A stretch of 64,000 nt of DNA from Pontibacillus chungwhensis (GCF_030166655.1 NZ_CP126446.1:3720001-3784000), one strand, 5' to 3'; shown: positions 1-9,288, counted from the stretch's first letter. Made by a program: numbers and translations. Notes: a model not told the origin generated them from the sequence alone.

Positions 1-856
1 GATTTATTACCTCTTTAACCGATTGGTCAGCTTGATTTTTAGCATTTTTAGACGAATCCGTTACTTTTAAATTTTTAATCGAGCTTTTCAGTTCCCCTTT
101 TTCAACTTCGAGGGTTGTATTTTGTTCCATTAGCAATTGATTTTCTTCATTTAAAACTTCAATTTTTTCTTGCAATCGCTTATCTTCATTTGCAACCACA
201 TCTCCCGAGAAGAGGGTAGTGGTGTAAAAACCAAGGGCGAGACAAGATGCTAAACCAAGGACATAGAGGGTTCTTTTACCCTTGTAAAATGGTGATTTTG
301 ATTCTTTCTTAGTTGCATAATCGGATTTCTTGTTCACTTTTGCCGTATTCACCACTTCACGTAAGGTATGGAGTTGAGGATCTTCCACACAATGAGGTGG
401 TAAATTTTCTATTACACTTTCGGCTTCAACATATCTATCACTATGCAGCAGATGAAGAACGGCCGCTTTATATACTGGAAAGGGGAGAATGATTTTCTCC
501 CCAATGGAAAGTACTCTTTGAAATAACAAATTAGCTTTATCAGGATCCTTTTGCTTCAGATAGATCAATCCATCGTTATAAGCTTGTATTGCTTCATTAT
601 AGGTACTTTCATTTTTTCTTATTTCTTCTTCCATTCTTTCAATCGGATATTCATTGCGAAGAGGAATACCTTTCCATAACTCTACAGACTTTTGGGGATA
701 TCCCATTAAAGCATATGCTAATCCTAATGACCATCTAATAGAAGGTTCATTAGGATATTGAGCATGAAGAGGAGCCAACAAGGTCTCAGCTTCTAGATAT
801 CTTTCCTCTTTCAGCAAATGAATAGCTTCATTATATTGATTCACATGTTTGTCCAT
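1..856 (-). CDS. TPR / single-pass membrane / coiled-coil protein (3' end outside window)
   Basis: The reading frame is open from an ATG at 856 through the left edge, so at least 285 residues are present and the C-terminus is missing. Residues about 1-165 are helical with TPR-like spacing (for example a segment with LGLAYALMGYP near residues 45-54). A hydrophobic membrane segment lies at about 196-215, preceded by a Lys-rich stretch. After it comes a predicted coiled coil at about 222-265 rich in Glu, Lys and Leu. The topology suggests a cytoplasmic TPR face and an extracytoplasmic coiled coil, but this is inferred. It is the last visible gene of the Hsp70-type operon, 15 bp after the Hsp70 gene, so it may tether that chaperone to the membrane. 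I recognise no named family. Confidence 0.8.
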   Translation of the reverse strand, partial: MDKHVNQYNEAIHLLKEERYLEAETLLAPLHAQYPNEPSIRWSLGLAYALMGYPQKSVELWKGIPLRNEYPIERMEEEIRKNESTYNEAIQAYNDGLIYLKQKDPDKANLLFQRVLSIGEKIILPFPVYKAAVLHLLHSDRYVEAESVIENLPPHCVEDPQLHTLREVVNTAKVNKKSDYATKKESKSPFYKGKRTLYVLGLASCLALGFYTTTLFSGDVVANEDKRLQEKIEVLNEENQLLMEQNTTLEVEKGELKSSIKNLKVTDSSKNAKNQADQSVKEVIN

Positions 857-871
857 AAAGAAGCCACCTTT

Positions 872-2602
872 TTACACTAGCTCAATAAGCATGTCAGTTA
901 GTTCTTCTTCATACCTCTTTACAAGAGTTACATTATTTTCTTTCAAAGCTTGTTTCAGTTTATATAAAAGGTCTTCTATTCGTTTTTGTTCATCAGCTTC
1001 TACCTCATCAACAACTTTTTCAGCTCGATTGATTACATGTCGAACTTCTTCGTACATATCTGATTGTTTCCATTCACTTGAAAGTTTAGCTTTAGATTCT
1101 GCGACGCTTTGGTCAGACATAACGCCTGTTTGAGTGCGAACAATATCTTCTACTTTTTTACCGGTACTTAAGATTGTTCCTTCTACTTGCACATTTCCGT
1201 TAATATCATAAGAGAACTGAACCTCAATCATCTCTTCTCCAGCAGGACGTGGGGGAATACCCGATAAAACGATGTCATCAGAAAGCAAATTGTTTTGGCT
1301 TGTGTATTGATCCTCATTTTCTCCTTGATAAACGGAAATCTGGACTTCAGTTTGGTTATCACGAACCGTATAGTACGTTTTACTTTTAGTAATTGGTACT
1401 GTACTATTCTTCGGAATAATCGGATCGAAATATCCTGAAACAAATTGCCCGCCAATTTCTCTCACCACTTCTGTTCCTAGTGCAAATGGGCAAGAATCAA
1501 TGACCATAAGTCCACTCTCACTCGAGATTTCACCAGATTTTATGCCACCTTGAACGGCAGCGCCAAGAGCCACTGCTTCATCAGGATTGATATCTTTCTT
1601 AGGTTTCTTACCAAACTTTTCGGAAACCATTTCAACTACTAACGGAATGCGTGTGGAACCCCCTATTAAAAGCACCTCATCGATATTAGCCATACCGAAA
1701 GAGGAATCATTGAGCACTTGGTCCACTTTTTCAATCGTCTTTGTTACCAATGGCTTGACCATCTTTTCGAACTTAGCTCGACTCATTTCCAGATTAATTG
1801 AAATAGGAGCGTTGTTATGTATAGCAATAAAAGGAAGGTTGATTGCCACTGTAGATTGACTCGATAATGCAATCTTCACATTTTCTGCTTCTGCTTTAAT
1901 TCTAGCTTTTACCTGCTCATCACCAATCGCCAGAAGATCAACGCCTTCTTCCTTTTTCACTTCATCGATAATCCAATCAAATATCAGCTGATCAAAGTCC
2001 ATCCCACCTAAATGATTATCCCCAGCCGTTGCTTTTATTTCCACTACCCCTGAAAAGATTTCAACAAGAGAAACATCGAAAGTACCTCCGCCTAAGTCAT
2101 AAATAAGGATGTTTTGGTCCTTGTCCATATGGTCTAGTCCATAGGCAATCGCTGCTGAAGTAGGCTCATTTATGATACGCTCAACTTTCAGCCCTGCCAA
2201 CTCTCCAGCTTTTTGGGTTGCTTTACGTTGAGAATCTGAGAAATACGCTGGAACTGTAACCACTGCTTCATTTACCGGTTCGCCAAGTTGTTCCTCAGCA
2301 GAAGACTTCAAATACTTAAGTATGTGAGCCGAAACTTCTTCAGGACGATATTCCTTATCACCAACACTCAACGTTTTATCTTCGCCCATTGAACGTTTAA
2401 CTTCTAAAACCGTTTCTTTAGGAAAACTCGGGTACTCTTTCTTTGCTATAGGCCCTACTTTAATTTCACCTTTTGCATCAATTTGAAAAACTGAAGGAGT
2501 AGTTCGTCCTCCATTGCTATTTGTAATAATTTCTGGCTGCCCATTCTTCAAAAAAGCCATCGCTGAATTTGTTGTTCCTAAGTCAATACCGATCATCGCC
2601 AT
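872..2602 (-). CDS. Hsp70 (DnaK-like) chaperone, short C-terminal lid
   Basis: This is an Hsp70-family ATPase of 576 residues. Actin-fold motifs are visible: phosphate-1 GIDLGTTNS at residues 5-13, the phosphate-2 motif DLGGGTFDVSLVE, and the adenosine motif LLIGGSTRIPLV. A beta-sandwich substrate-binding domain follows. The end is a reduced helical lid without the long acidic tail of housekeeping DnaK, which is usually about 610 residues. The neighbours are a GrpE-like gene 18 bp upstream and AAA+ and J-like genes before that. I infer a specialised Hsp70 with dedicated cofactors rather than the housekeeping dnaK, because the hrcA-grpE-dnaK-dnaJ order is absent. Its clients are unknown. Confidence 0.93.
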   Translation of the reverse strand: MAMIGIDLGTTNSAMAFLKNGQPEIITNSNGGRTTPSVFQIDAKGEIKVGPIAKKEYPSFPKETVLEVKRSMGEDKTLSVGDKEYRPEEVSAHILKYLKSSAEEQLGEPVNEAVVTVPAYFSDSQRKATQKAGELAGLKVERIINEPTSAAIAYGLDHMDKDQNILIYDLGGGTFDVSLVEIFSGVVEIKATAGDNHLGGMDFDQLIFDWIIDEVKKEEGVDLLAIGDEQVKARIKAEAENVKIALSSQSTVAINLPFIAIHNNAPISINLEMSRAKFEKMVKPLVTKTIEKVDQVLNDSSFGMANIDEVLLIGGSTRIPLVVEMVSEKFGKKPKKDINPDEAVALGAAVQGGIKSGEISSESGLMVIDSCPFALGTEVVREIGGQFVSGYFDPIIPKNSTVPITKSKTYYTVRDNQTEVQISVYQGENEDQYTSQNNLLSDDIVLSGIPPRPAGEEMIEVQFSYDINGNVQVEGTILSTGKKVEDIVRTQTGVMSDQSVAESKAKLSSEWKQSDMYEEVRHVINRAEKVVDEVEADEQKRIEDLLYKLKQALKENNVTLVKRYEEELTDMLIELV

Positions 2603-2620
2603 ATTTATTCATCCTTCCTA

Positions 2621-3511
2621 TTAATAATAAACTGTTTTAACTTTAGCTTCTCTTAACACGTCACCTGTTTCTTTATAAATAAAGCCTGCTTGAAGTACCT
2701 CGGCAACATGATACTTATCCACTTCAGGGTACTGATCAGGGGGAACAGTCCCAAGACTGATCATCTTTTCCCCATCTATTAATAGACCGAGTACAGTAAT
2801 TTCCTCAACCCCAAGTTCATTCATTTGGTTGAGATATTTTCCCCGAGCACCTTCAATATGTTGTTGCCACTGAGTTAAACCCGAATTCTCTGCAGAGCGA
2901 TAAATCAGATCTATAGCATCGTAACCTTCTATAACAAGATTTATAAACCCCTCTGTTTTTTCCTTCCATTGAATTTGTTCATTTTCAACAAATGTTTGGT
3001 CTTCTTTAGAAGATTGTTTCGCAAGATCCAGAATGCTATCTTGCAGTTCTTGTATTAGCTTCATGGATACTCTATTTCCTTTTTTCACTTCACCTTTAAT
3101 CTCTTGAATGTAAGTCGCGATTTCAGTTTGTTCTACCAAGCCATCACTCGTGGTGTCCAAAGAATCCAAAGGCTCCAAATTCAAAATTTCTTCCTCTATA
3201 ATTTGTTTATATTCTTCCATATTCTCTTCATCACCCGACCTTTGAATCAAATCTTCAAATCCATCTTCCATAGATTTTTGAAGTTTTTCCATTTGATTAT
3301 TCCATTGAGGATAATACACTTCATTACCTACCTCGACTTTTAAACTCTCCAGTAAATCACTCATATTTCTATTAAAACTTTCATACGCTAGCACTAGATT
3401 CCAATTAAACAACCTTTTCGTGTAGCCAACAAAGAAACTATAGGGATTCCTACTTCCTTTAGCCTTTTTTTGCTCATTACCAAAATCCACCAATAACTCT
3501 ATCTTTTTCAT
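2621..3511 (-). CDS. GrpE-like nucleotide-exchange factor with long N-terminal extension
   Basis: The protein has 296 residues. The last ~65 residues match the GrpE beta-domain pattern: a GTVP motif, then VAEVLQAGFIYKETGDVLR, then a final AKVKTV strand. Residues about 40-225 are acidic and helical, plausibly the long GrpE-type helix pair but much longer than in normal GrpE (about 190 residues in total). The gene lies between the AAA+ ATPase gene (3-bp gap) and the Hsp70 gene (18-bp gap), the right place for the exchange factor of this Hsp70. The function is inferred from the C-terminal motif and position. The N-terminal half is not recognised and could carry a separate binding function. Confidence 0.75.
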   Translation of the reverse strand: MKKIELLVDFGNEQKKAKGSRNPYSFFVGYTKRLFNWNLVLAYESFNRNMSDLLESLKVEVGNEVYYPQWNNQMEKLQKSMEDGFEDLIQRSGDEENMEEYKQIIEEEILNLEPLDSLDTTSDGLVEQTEIATYIQEIKGEVKKGNRVSMKLIQELQDSILDLAKQSSKEDQTFVENEQIQWKEKTEGFINLVIEGYDAIDLIYRSAENSGLTQWQQHIEGARGKYLNQMNELGVEEITVLGLLIDGEKMISLGTVPPDQYPEVDKYHVAEVLQAGFIYKETGDVLREAKVKTVYY

Positions 3512-3514
3512 CTT

Positions 3515-4984
3515 CTAATCACCCATTTTCTGAAGCAGAGAGTTCGATCCAGAATCATAAGTAACCCCTTTTTGTTCTTGTAATAGTTTCAGTAAGATTG
3601 ATCGATCTATTGTATCTAAGGTACATTCCTCACCATTTCTATAATCTTGCACTGTTTCAGAAGCTTTAATCAGAACTTCTTCTTCAATTAAATTACGAAC
3701 CATTCTCCCATTCCCATGCCCCTCTGTACTTTGGCTAACCTTCACCGTAAGGATCTCTTGAACCAGATCCCAATTCTCTTTTTCAATTTTGTACTCTCGT
3801 TCTTGAAGAAGGTGGTCATGAATTTGCAAGAGTTCTTGTATACTATAGTCATGGAAATGAATATTGTATTTAAACCTAGAACGTAAGCCGGGGTTAGATC
3901 GTATAAAGTTTTCCATTTCTTCCGGATACCCAGCAAGAATAACAATTAAATTATGACGCTGGTCTTCCATTGCTTTAACCAGAGTGTCAATCGCTTCAAT
4001 TCCGAAGTCATTTCCTTGAGAACGCACCAAAGAATAAGCTTCATCAATAAAAAGAACCCCTCCTTCAGCTTCTTTTATCTTCTTCATCGTCTTAGGAGCG
4101 GTCTGACCTACGTATTCTGCAACTAGATCTCTTCTACTTGCTTCTACTAAGTGCCCTTTATTTAAAACATTAAGAGCTTGATATATTTTAGCTACTAACC
4201 TAGCAACAGTGGTCTTCCCAGTACCAGGATTACCGCTAAATATCATATGTAGCGAAATCATCTCAGCTTTAAAACCTTCTTCTTTCCTTAACCTATTAAA
4301 TTCCACCCAATCACATATTTCTTGCATTTTACTTTTAACGAATGGCAATCCTATCAAGGAATGTAATTCTTGTAATGACTTTTCGAGCGTTACCTTATCC
4401 CTCTGCTTCAACTCCGCATTCAATAGATCAGGTGAGTCGTTTATATTCTTCTCAAGCAAATTCAACCAATTTAGGAAGTTAGTTATCGCTTCTTCATTTG
4501 TAGACTCTTCTGCATTAGCTGCAGCTTTAAGAGAAAATTTTGCCCTTTTTAAACCAAACAACACTTCATGTACATTGAACTCGTTAATCATGTTCATGTT
4601 GTCCTCTATGTTCTTATGTATAAATAAATCATTATTCTGAAGTACAGAATGAGCATACTGTATGTAATATTCCGCTTTTAAGTAAGGAAAAGACAATATG
4701 GAGAACCATTCACGCTCTGCCGCTCTATAATCGCCTGTATCATTGTAATAGTGTGCAAGTTTTGACTTCCATTCAGCTAGCTGCCTATAAAAAGTAATAC
4801 GAAAATCCATATTTCCCTGGTTTATAGCTTTCAAATGGTAGTCTTCCAATTTATTAGCTAACCGGTATAAACGAAGAAAGTTGTAGTGAATGGCTTCTAA
4901 GTCTCTATCAACAAATGCAATGCCCATTTCATTATGAAGGTCATTATAAGCATCCATTAGGTAGTGAAGATTTAAGTCTCTCAA
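3515..4984 (-). CDS. AAA+ ATPase, CbbX/SpoVK type, with helical N-terminal domain
   Basis: The protein has 489 residues. Residues 1-200 are helical and TPR-like (for example YYNDTGDYRAAEREW at about 79-93). The AAA+ core follows with Walker A GNPGTGKT at 251-258, Walker B VLFIDEA at about 310-316, a sensor region with ILAGYPEEME, and an Arg-rich RSNPGLRSRF motif typical of CbbX/SpoVK-like ATPases. These enzymes form hexameric remodelling rings in other bacteria; that is family knowledge. The gene is 15 bp downstream of the J-like gene and 3 bp upstream of the GrpE-like gene, so translation is probably coupled. The combination with an Hsp70 module suggests a remodelling or unfolding role beside the chaperone. 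Confidence 0.9.
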   Translation of the reverse strand: MRDLNLHYLMDAYNDLHNEMGIAFVDRDLEAIHYNFLRLYRLANKLEDYHLKAINQGNMDFRITFYRQLAEWKSKLAHYYNDTGDYRAAEREWFSILSFPYLKAEYYIQYAHSVLQNNDLFIHKNIEDNMNMINEFNVHEVLFGLKRAKFSLKAAANAEESTNEEAITNFLNWLNLLEKNINDSPDLLNAELKQRDKVTLEKSLQELHSLIGLPFVKSKMQEICDWVEFNRLRKEEGFKAEMISLHMIFSGNPGTGKTTVARLVAKIYQALNVLNKGHLVEASRRDLVAEYVGQTAPKTMKKIKEAEGGVLFIDEAYSLVRSQGNDFGIEAIDTLVKAMEDQRHNLIVILAGYPEEMENFIRSNPGLRSRFKYNIHFHDYSIQELLQIHDHLLQEREYKIEKENWDLVQEILTVKVSQSTEGHGNGRMVRNLIEEEVLIKASETVQDYRNGEECTLDTIDRSILLKLLQEQKGVTYDSGSNSLLQKMGD

Positions 4985-4999
4985 ATATCCTCTCCCTCC

Positions 5000-6418
5000 T
5001 TATCCATTCAACAATTGATCGAAAAATTGTGTATTCAACTCATATAATGATATGTAATCTCTCTTAACAATTAATACTGAATACTCGACATCCCTGATCG
5101 TTTCCTCTGATAACGCGTCAAGAATCTCATTAAAATAAAAGGTTCTTTCAGATTGTTCCACATTCGACAAATACAGAGCAACAAGACGGAAAATCGGTTC
5201 TATTACCCTTGAATCTCTTTTTAACTGCTCATACTGGGTATGAGTCTGAATGGAGTTATAACATAAGTTTAAAAACTGGTTGAGCAGTTTTTCTCTTTCA
5301 AGTGCTAAGGTAGGGTACTTAATTTTAATAATCTTTATAGACTTTTCCATTTCCCTTGGTTCATATCTGTACGAAAGTTCTAAACCATCAAATACTTCAT
5401 CTTTCTGCTTATGGGCCTCATGCTCATCCAGTTCATGAGAAAACAAATAATACATGAAATATCGTTTTAGAGCAGGAATGATCTTAGTGTGGTTTACCAT
5501 GGAATCGAATTCATAAAATGCCGCAGCATCATTCTTCAATTGATTAAGTCCTGCATGATTAGGCAAAAAACTCCCCAATGACTGAGTTAGATGATAGGCT
5601 GCTTCATAGTCACCTTTATCAAACAATTTATTGGCTGTCTGAAGACTACGGTCTTCAAACTCTCTAGAAGATGATTTTTGGGCTTCGTACCAAAACTGCC
5701 TAAGCACTTGTTCTAAACTTTTCTTATTCCTGCTTTTCACGCTCACCTCTATTAACTTTCCATATACCAATGATTTCTGAACTTCTGAAAACGTACCCAC
5801 CTTCTCGAACAACAAGGTGAACGCTTGGTGATATTCTTGCATTTCCATCATGAGATCACAGTATTCCATCAAATACTCTAAGTTTTCAGAGTGATGGGTG
5901 AGCCCTTTCACGAGAATGCCCTTTGCTTCCAATACTTTGGCGTCCTTTAAGTAGACATAAGCCGCTTCGATGAAATAGACGGAGTTATTGAAATAGACAT
6001 CTATCAGCTTATTAAGGTGTTTGGAGGTATTCGGGTAATCCCCTAGTCTGTGATAGGCCCTTGCAATTAAGTGTCTAGGATTTTCAGCCCCTGGGATAAT
6101 TAATAGTATTTTTTTTAATTGTCTTATTGCCTCTTCATAATCCCCCTCCATATAAAGACGTTCTCCAAGCTCATTAAGATGCTCTATATCATTCCCATAT
6201 AACAAAAATTGATCATAATGAGCTTTCTTATCTAGATCTGAAAGCACTTCATAAGACTCTCTAACTAATTGAAATTCTTCTTGGTTTACCTCGTTAGAAA
6301 CCTGACGTATTAATGTAAAGTAAGCTTGTTTAATTTCTTTTTGTGTAGCGTTTTCTTTTATCTTTAGTCGTTCATAATGAGTGCTAATAGTACCATCCCC
6401 TATCCCTTTTATCGACAC
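5000..6418 (-). CDS. J-domain-like TPR protein lacking the HPD motif
   Basis: The protein has 472 residues. Residues about 14-70 follow the J-domain pattern: YERLKIKENATQKEIKQAY, then EEFQLVRESYEVLSD, then KKAHYDQF. The HPD tripeptide that triggers Hsp70 ATPase activity is replaced by Ser-Asn-Glu at about 41-43. The rest is helical with TPR-like repeats, for example EGDYEEAIRQLKKIL at about 91-105. The start is a GTG at 6418 with no strong ribosome-binding site, so the true start is uncertain by a few codons. It is the first gene of the Hsp70-type operon. It may recruit clients or the AAA+ partner rather than stimulate ATP hydrolysis in the usual way; that is inference. Confidence 0.85.
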   Translation of the reverse strand: MSIKGIGDGTISTHYERLKIKENATQKEIKQAYFTLIRQVSNEVNQEEFQLVRESYEVLSDLDKKAHYDQFLLYGNDIEHLNELGERLYMEGDYEEAIRQLKKILLIIPGAENPRHLIARAYHRLGDYPNTSKHLNKLIDVYFNNSVYFIEAAYVYLKDAKVLEAKGILVKGLTHHSENLEYLMEYCDLMMEMQEYHQAFTLLFEKVGTFSEVQKSLVYGKLIEVSVKSRNKKSLEQVLRQFWYEAQKSSSREFEDRSLQTANKLFDKGDYEAAYHLTQSLGSFLPNHAGLNQLKNDAAAFYEFDSMVNHTKIIPALKRYFMYYLFSHELDEHEAHKQKDEVFDGLELSYRYEPREMEKSIKIIKIKYPTLALEREKLLNQFLNLCYNSIQTHTQYEQLKRDSRVIEPIFRLVALYLSNVEQSERTFYFNEILDALSEETIRDVEYSVLIVKRDYISLYELNTQFFDQLLNG

Positions 6419-6874
6419 GAATATGGTATTTTTTACTTATTTCAGCATCTTTTTTTGATTTATCCGCTAAAAATTAAACCTTCATTTCAAATAAATGTAA
6501 TTTACGTAGTATTATTTGACTTGTTCGGGGAATCGAAATATATGAAGTTCGGTTTAAAAATTCGATTCTAAACATAAAAATCCCCAGGAGACTAACATAA
6601 ATAAAAACAGGAGTTCTAATATAAGAACTCCTGCTTTTAGGGCTTAATCAATTGCCAGTTAGATCCAAGTTATAGTGGATATAAATCATAATTTTATATA
6701 AACTTTTTGCTAATGGCTTTATATAGCGATATACCTTTAAAGTGTTACTTTACGAGGAAAGGCATTACTCAAATTTTAAAACGAATAACACCTTTATATT
6801 TTGCTACGTTTATTTCTTCTACTTTCCTGCCTTATTAATTCCTATACTAAAAGAATCATCTTACGCCTAATCTA
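6419..6874. other. Intergenic region upstream of the Hsp70-type operon
   Basis: This AT-rich 456-bp gap holds one clear hairpin terminator (6600-6633). The stretch 6420-6590 should carry the promoter of the J-like gene, but I could not fix a convincing -35/-10 pair. Nothing else is supported. Confidence 0.5.
6600..6633 (-). terminator. Rho-independent terminator for the 6875-9217 gene pair
   Basis: A perfect 10-bp stem (CAGGAGTTCT at 6608-6617 with AGAACTCCTG at 6624-6633) and a 6-base loop are followed on the minus strand by a T-rich run. It sits about 240 bp downstream of the 6875 stop codon. It also separates that transcript from the Hsp70-type operon. Confidence 0.8.
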
Positions 6875-8365
6875 TTAATTCAAGAAGAACGCATCTAAAT
6901 CGTCATCATTACGTAATATCTTATTTTCCCCCACACCTAATTCGACAGCTAAATCTACTGAAGCTGCTGCTAAAACATCAGAATTTGCATTCAAATCAAA
7001 TGCTGCTTCAATCATTGAATTATAACGCTCATATGCAGTATTAATTTTATTGATGATTCCATGATAAGCATCATCTACACTAGAGAGAATTGAATGAGTG
7101 TAAGAATTTAACACTTTCTTTAATTCCTGTTCTTTAGCCCCTAATTTGTCTTTAGCAAATCCCCATACAAAATTAGCAGTCACTGTACCTATAACAGCCC
7201 CCAGGACTGGAATCGGAATTAACGTCTGCCCAATTGCACCACCCGTAGCAGCTATGCCAGCTTCAATACATAAGACCTGCCCTTCGGTAACGAACTCATC
7301 CATATTAATTTCACCACTATGTAAATCTGTCACTAACGAAGATAATCCCATAGAAGCGCTTGTCACAGCCCCTGCAAACGGCGCAGATAGAGTAGTTAAA
7401 TTTGTTAGAAGATAGATACTTCCAGCAGTTACTCCACCTTTAGTACCTGATTTTGCAGAACTCAAACCAATTTCCGTCCAATCTTCTTTATCGAACTCTT
7501 GAATTTTTTTACCACTCTTCACCTTATTATAGACTACTGTTATAGTATTTAACGAGGCTGCTACTGCCGCTGCAGTCCCTGCAACTTTTACACCCTCACC
7601 AATAGAAGCTCCTCTTTTAGCCTCAATAATACTACGTTTTCTTTCTGCTTCACTTTGGATATCATCTTGCATACGTTGGTTTTCGTCTACAATGTAGTCT
7701 TGATGTTTTGAGACCGTTTCACCTGCTTTACCCAATTGTACTTCACTATAATCAGATACAGATGGTTTTACGACATCTTGAAAAGTACGCCCAGTTTGGG
7801 CTTCAATTTCTTCAACTTTTCGAATTATTGCACCTATCGATTTGTCATTTAAGTAATCTGGGTTTTGACCTGATTTAATCGCTCTAACGATTTCATACTG
7901 TTCTTTAGGGATCGAATAATTCATAGTAAAATCTTGATAGTTATTAAAATGCTCTAGAACAGCCTCAAGTGTATTATTGGTACCATTGATGAATTTTGAT
8001 TGATATTTTAATCCGTTTAAAATAAAATCTTCCTGGGCAGTTCGCCCAACTCCATCAAAAGTAGCCACCTTCTCTTGGCCTTTCAAAACCGCCCAAGCGT
8101 TACGTACATTAACTTCTAAATGTTCTGCAATTTCTCCGTGTTTCGTTTGTTCAGAACCTAATATGTTTTCTGGTTTTGATAAGAAGTGACGCATGTTCAT
8201 CATTTGTTGTAGGGCATTTTCAAAGTTCAAATTTTGTTGATGCTGAGCTTGTAATTTCTCTCTTACTAAATCATCTATCTGTTTACCTATACTGTATTGT
8301 TTCCATTGATTAAATCCATCTACCCCAACAGCAAAGGTTTGATCCTTCCAAACATTTGCCGCCAT
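6875..8365 (-). CDS. Unknown protein with three glycine/alanine-rich hydrophobic segments
   Basis: The protein has 496 residues. Residues about 1-260 are charged and helical, with an ending predicted to be coiled-coil (a RMQDDIQSEAERKR segment). Then come three hydrophobic Gly/Ala/Ser-rich segments, beginning near KVAGTAAAVAASLN, GGVTAGSIYLLTNL and CIEAGIAATGGAIGQ. A soluble helical C-terminus ends in Asp-rich residues. There is no signal peptide. The gene starts directly after the stop of the upstream gene, so the two proteins are probably made together. The layout resembles membrane-inserting or pore-type proteins, but I recognise no family and assign no function. Confidence 0.85.
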   Translation of the reverse strand: MAANVWKDQTFAVGVDGFNQWKQYSIGKQIDDLVREKLQAQHQQNLNFENALQQMMNMRHFLSKPENILGSEQTKHGEIAEHLEVNVRNAWAVLKGQEKVATFDGVGRTAQEDFILNGLKYQSKFINGTNNTLEAVLEHFNNYQDFTMNYSIPKEQYEIVRAIKSGQNPDYLNDKSIGAIIRKVEEIEAQTGRTFQDVVKPSVSDYSEVQLGKAGETVSKHQDYIVDENQRMQDDIQSEAERKRSIIEAKRGASIGEGVKVAGTAAAVAASLNTITVVYNKVKSGKKIQEFDKEDWTEIGLSSAKSGTKGGVTAGSIYLLTNLTTLSAPFAGAVTSASMGLSSLVTDLHSGEINMDEFVTEGQVLCIEAGIAATGGAIGQTLIPIPVLGAVIGTVTANFVWGFAKDKLGAKEQELKKVLNSYTHSILSSVDDAYHGIINKINTAYERYNSMIEAAFDLNANSDVLAAASVDLAVELGVGENKILRNDDDLDAFFLN

Positions 8366-9217
8366 CTATTTGCCAACCTCTTTCATAAATAGCTGTGACA
8401 AACTTTCTGTGTTATTTATTATCGCTCTTAACTTATTTCGTTCGCTTTTAGAGAAAGATGTAAAAGACTTTACTTCCCTGTTTTCACTAATAAAAGAGAT
8501 CAAACTTTGCTCTAATTTTGTTGCTAACGATTCAGTGGAAGACTTTAAGCTTTTTATTTCAGTAGTTGTAGCATTAAACGTTTTTGTTGCTTTAACGATC
8601 TCAACTCTTTCCTTATCAGCTTTAATTGCAGCTTCTTTGTTCTTTTTACTTGCAAAAATCCCTCCGGCTGTTAAGCTTACAGCACCAATTCCCCAACCAA
8701 CTGGGCCTGCTAGTGCGAGCAATGCACTTCCTCCTGCCATGCCTCCACCTCCAGCTGCTGCAACACCACCACCTAGCCAAGCTAATGCGGCATTAGTTGC
8801 TGCTGCTCCAGATAAACCAGAGATGGCCGCACCTGTTGAAGCTGTTCCGAAAGTCGTTGCAATCGCCATAGCTGCAGAAGGGGCAAGCGCAGCTGTAGCA
8901 ACACCTGCACCTACACCTGTCGCAGTCCCCCCGCCAGCTACCTTTATCATTTCTTTTTCATCATATGTAATTTCGCTTAGTGCTTTAAAAGTGGTTAGGT
9001 TGACTTGAACTTGTTCAAAGCTTTTTCCAAATTCCTTAGGAGTATTGGCTAATGTATTTATATAGGTTTCTACTTTTTCGATAACGCCTACACCAAAAGA
9101 CCGAGTATTATGTAGTTTTACCGCATTGTTTTGTAGTGCTTTAGAAGACCTTTCGTATTGATTAAATGCCTTTTTAAGTTCCTCTACAGCTTCCTTTTTT
9201 AATGTACTATTCAGCAT
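8366..9217 (-). CDS. Unknown protein with long glycine-zipper-like hydrophobic core
   Basis: The protein has 283 residues: a helical N-terminus of about 90 residues, a long Ala/Gly-rich hydrophobic stretch at about 93-190 (with ALAWLGGGVAAAGGGGMAGG and LLALAGPVGWGIGAV), a Lys-rich segment (ASKKNKEAAIKADKER), and a helical tail of about 75 residues. Similar Ala/Gly-rich cores occur in many uncharacterised bacterial proteins; I know of no proven activity. It is the first gene of a two-gene unit with 6875-8365, with no gap between them. A 12-bp inverted repeat lies 24 bp upstream of the start and may regulate the pair. Confidence 0.85.
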   Translation of the reverse strand: MLNSTLKKEAVEELKKAFNQYERSSKALQNNAVKLHNTRSFGVGVIEKVETYINTLANTPKEFGKSFEQVQVNLTTFKALSEITYDEKEMIKVAGGGTATGVGAGVATAALAPSAAMAIATTFGTASTGAAISGLSGAAATNAALAWLGGGVAAAGGGGMAGGSALLALAGPVGWGIGAVSLTAGGIFASKKNKEAAIKADKERVEIVKATKTFNATTTEIKSLKSSTESLATKLEQSLISFISENREVKSFTSFSKSERNKLRAIINNTESLSQLFMKEVGK

Positions 9218-9240
9218 AGGTTAACACTCTTTCTTTTTCG

Positions 9241-9288
9241 TTATAGTAAAATGTATAGGTTATTATTCATGAAACTATTTTACTATAA
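9241..9288. promoter_or_regulatory. 12-bp inverted repeat, possible operator of the 8366-9217 gene
   Basis: TTATAGTAAAAT (9241-9252) and its exact reverse complement ATTTTACTATAA (9277-9288) are separated by 24 bases. The element lies 24-71 bp upstream of the start at 9217. Perfect arms in an upstream position suggest a repressor site, but no regulator gene is adjacent. Confidence 0.45.

Noticed and set aside
8370-9008. Long plus-strand open frame (212 codons) opposite the glycine-rich gene
   Set aside because: It is the complement of a low-complexity Gly/Ala gene, is full of Pro/Ala runs, and has no ribosome-binding site.
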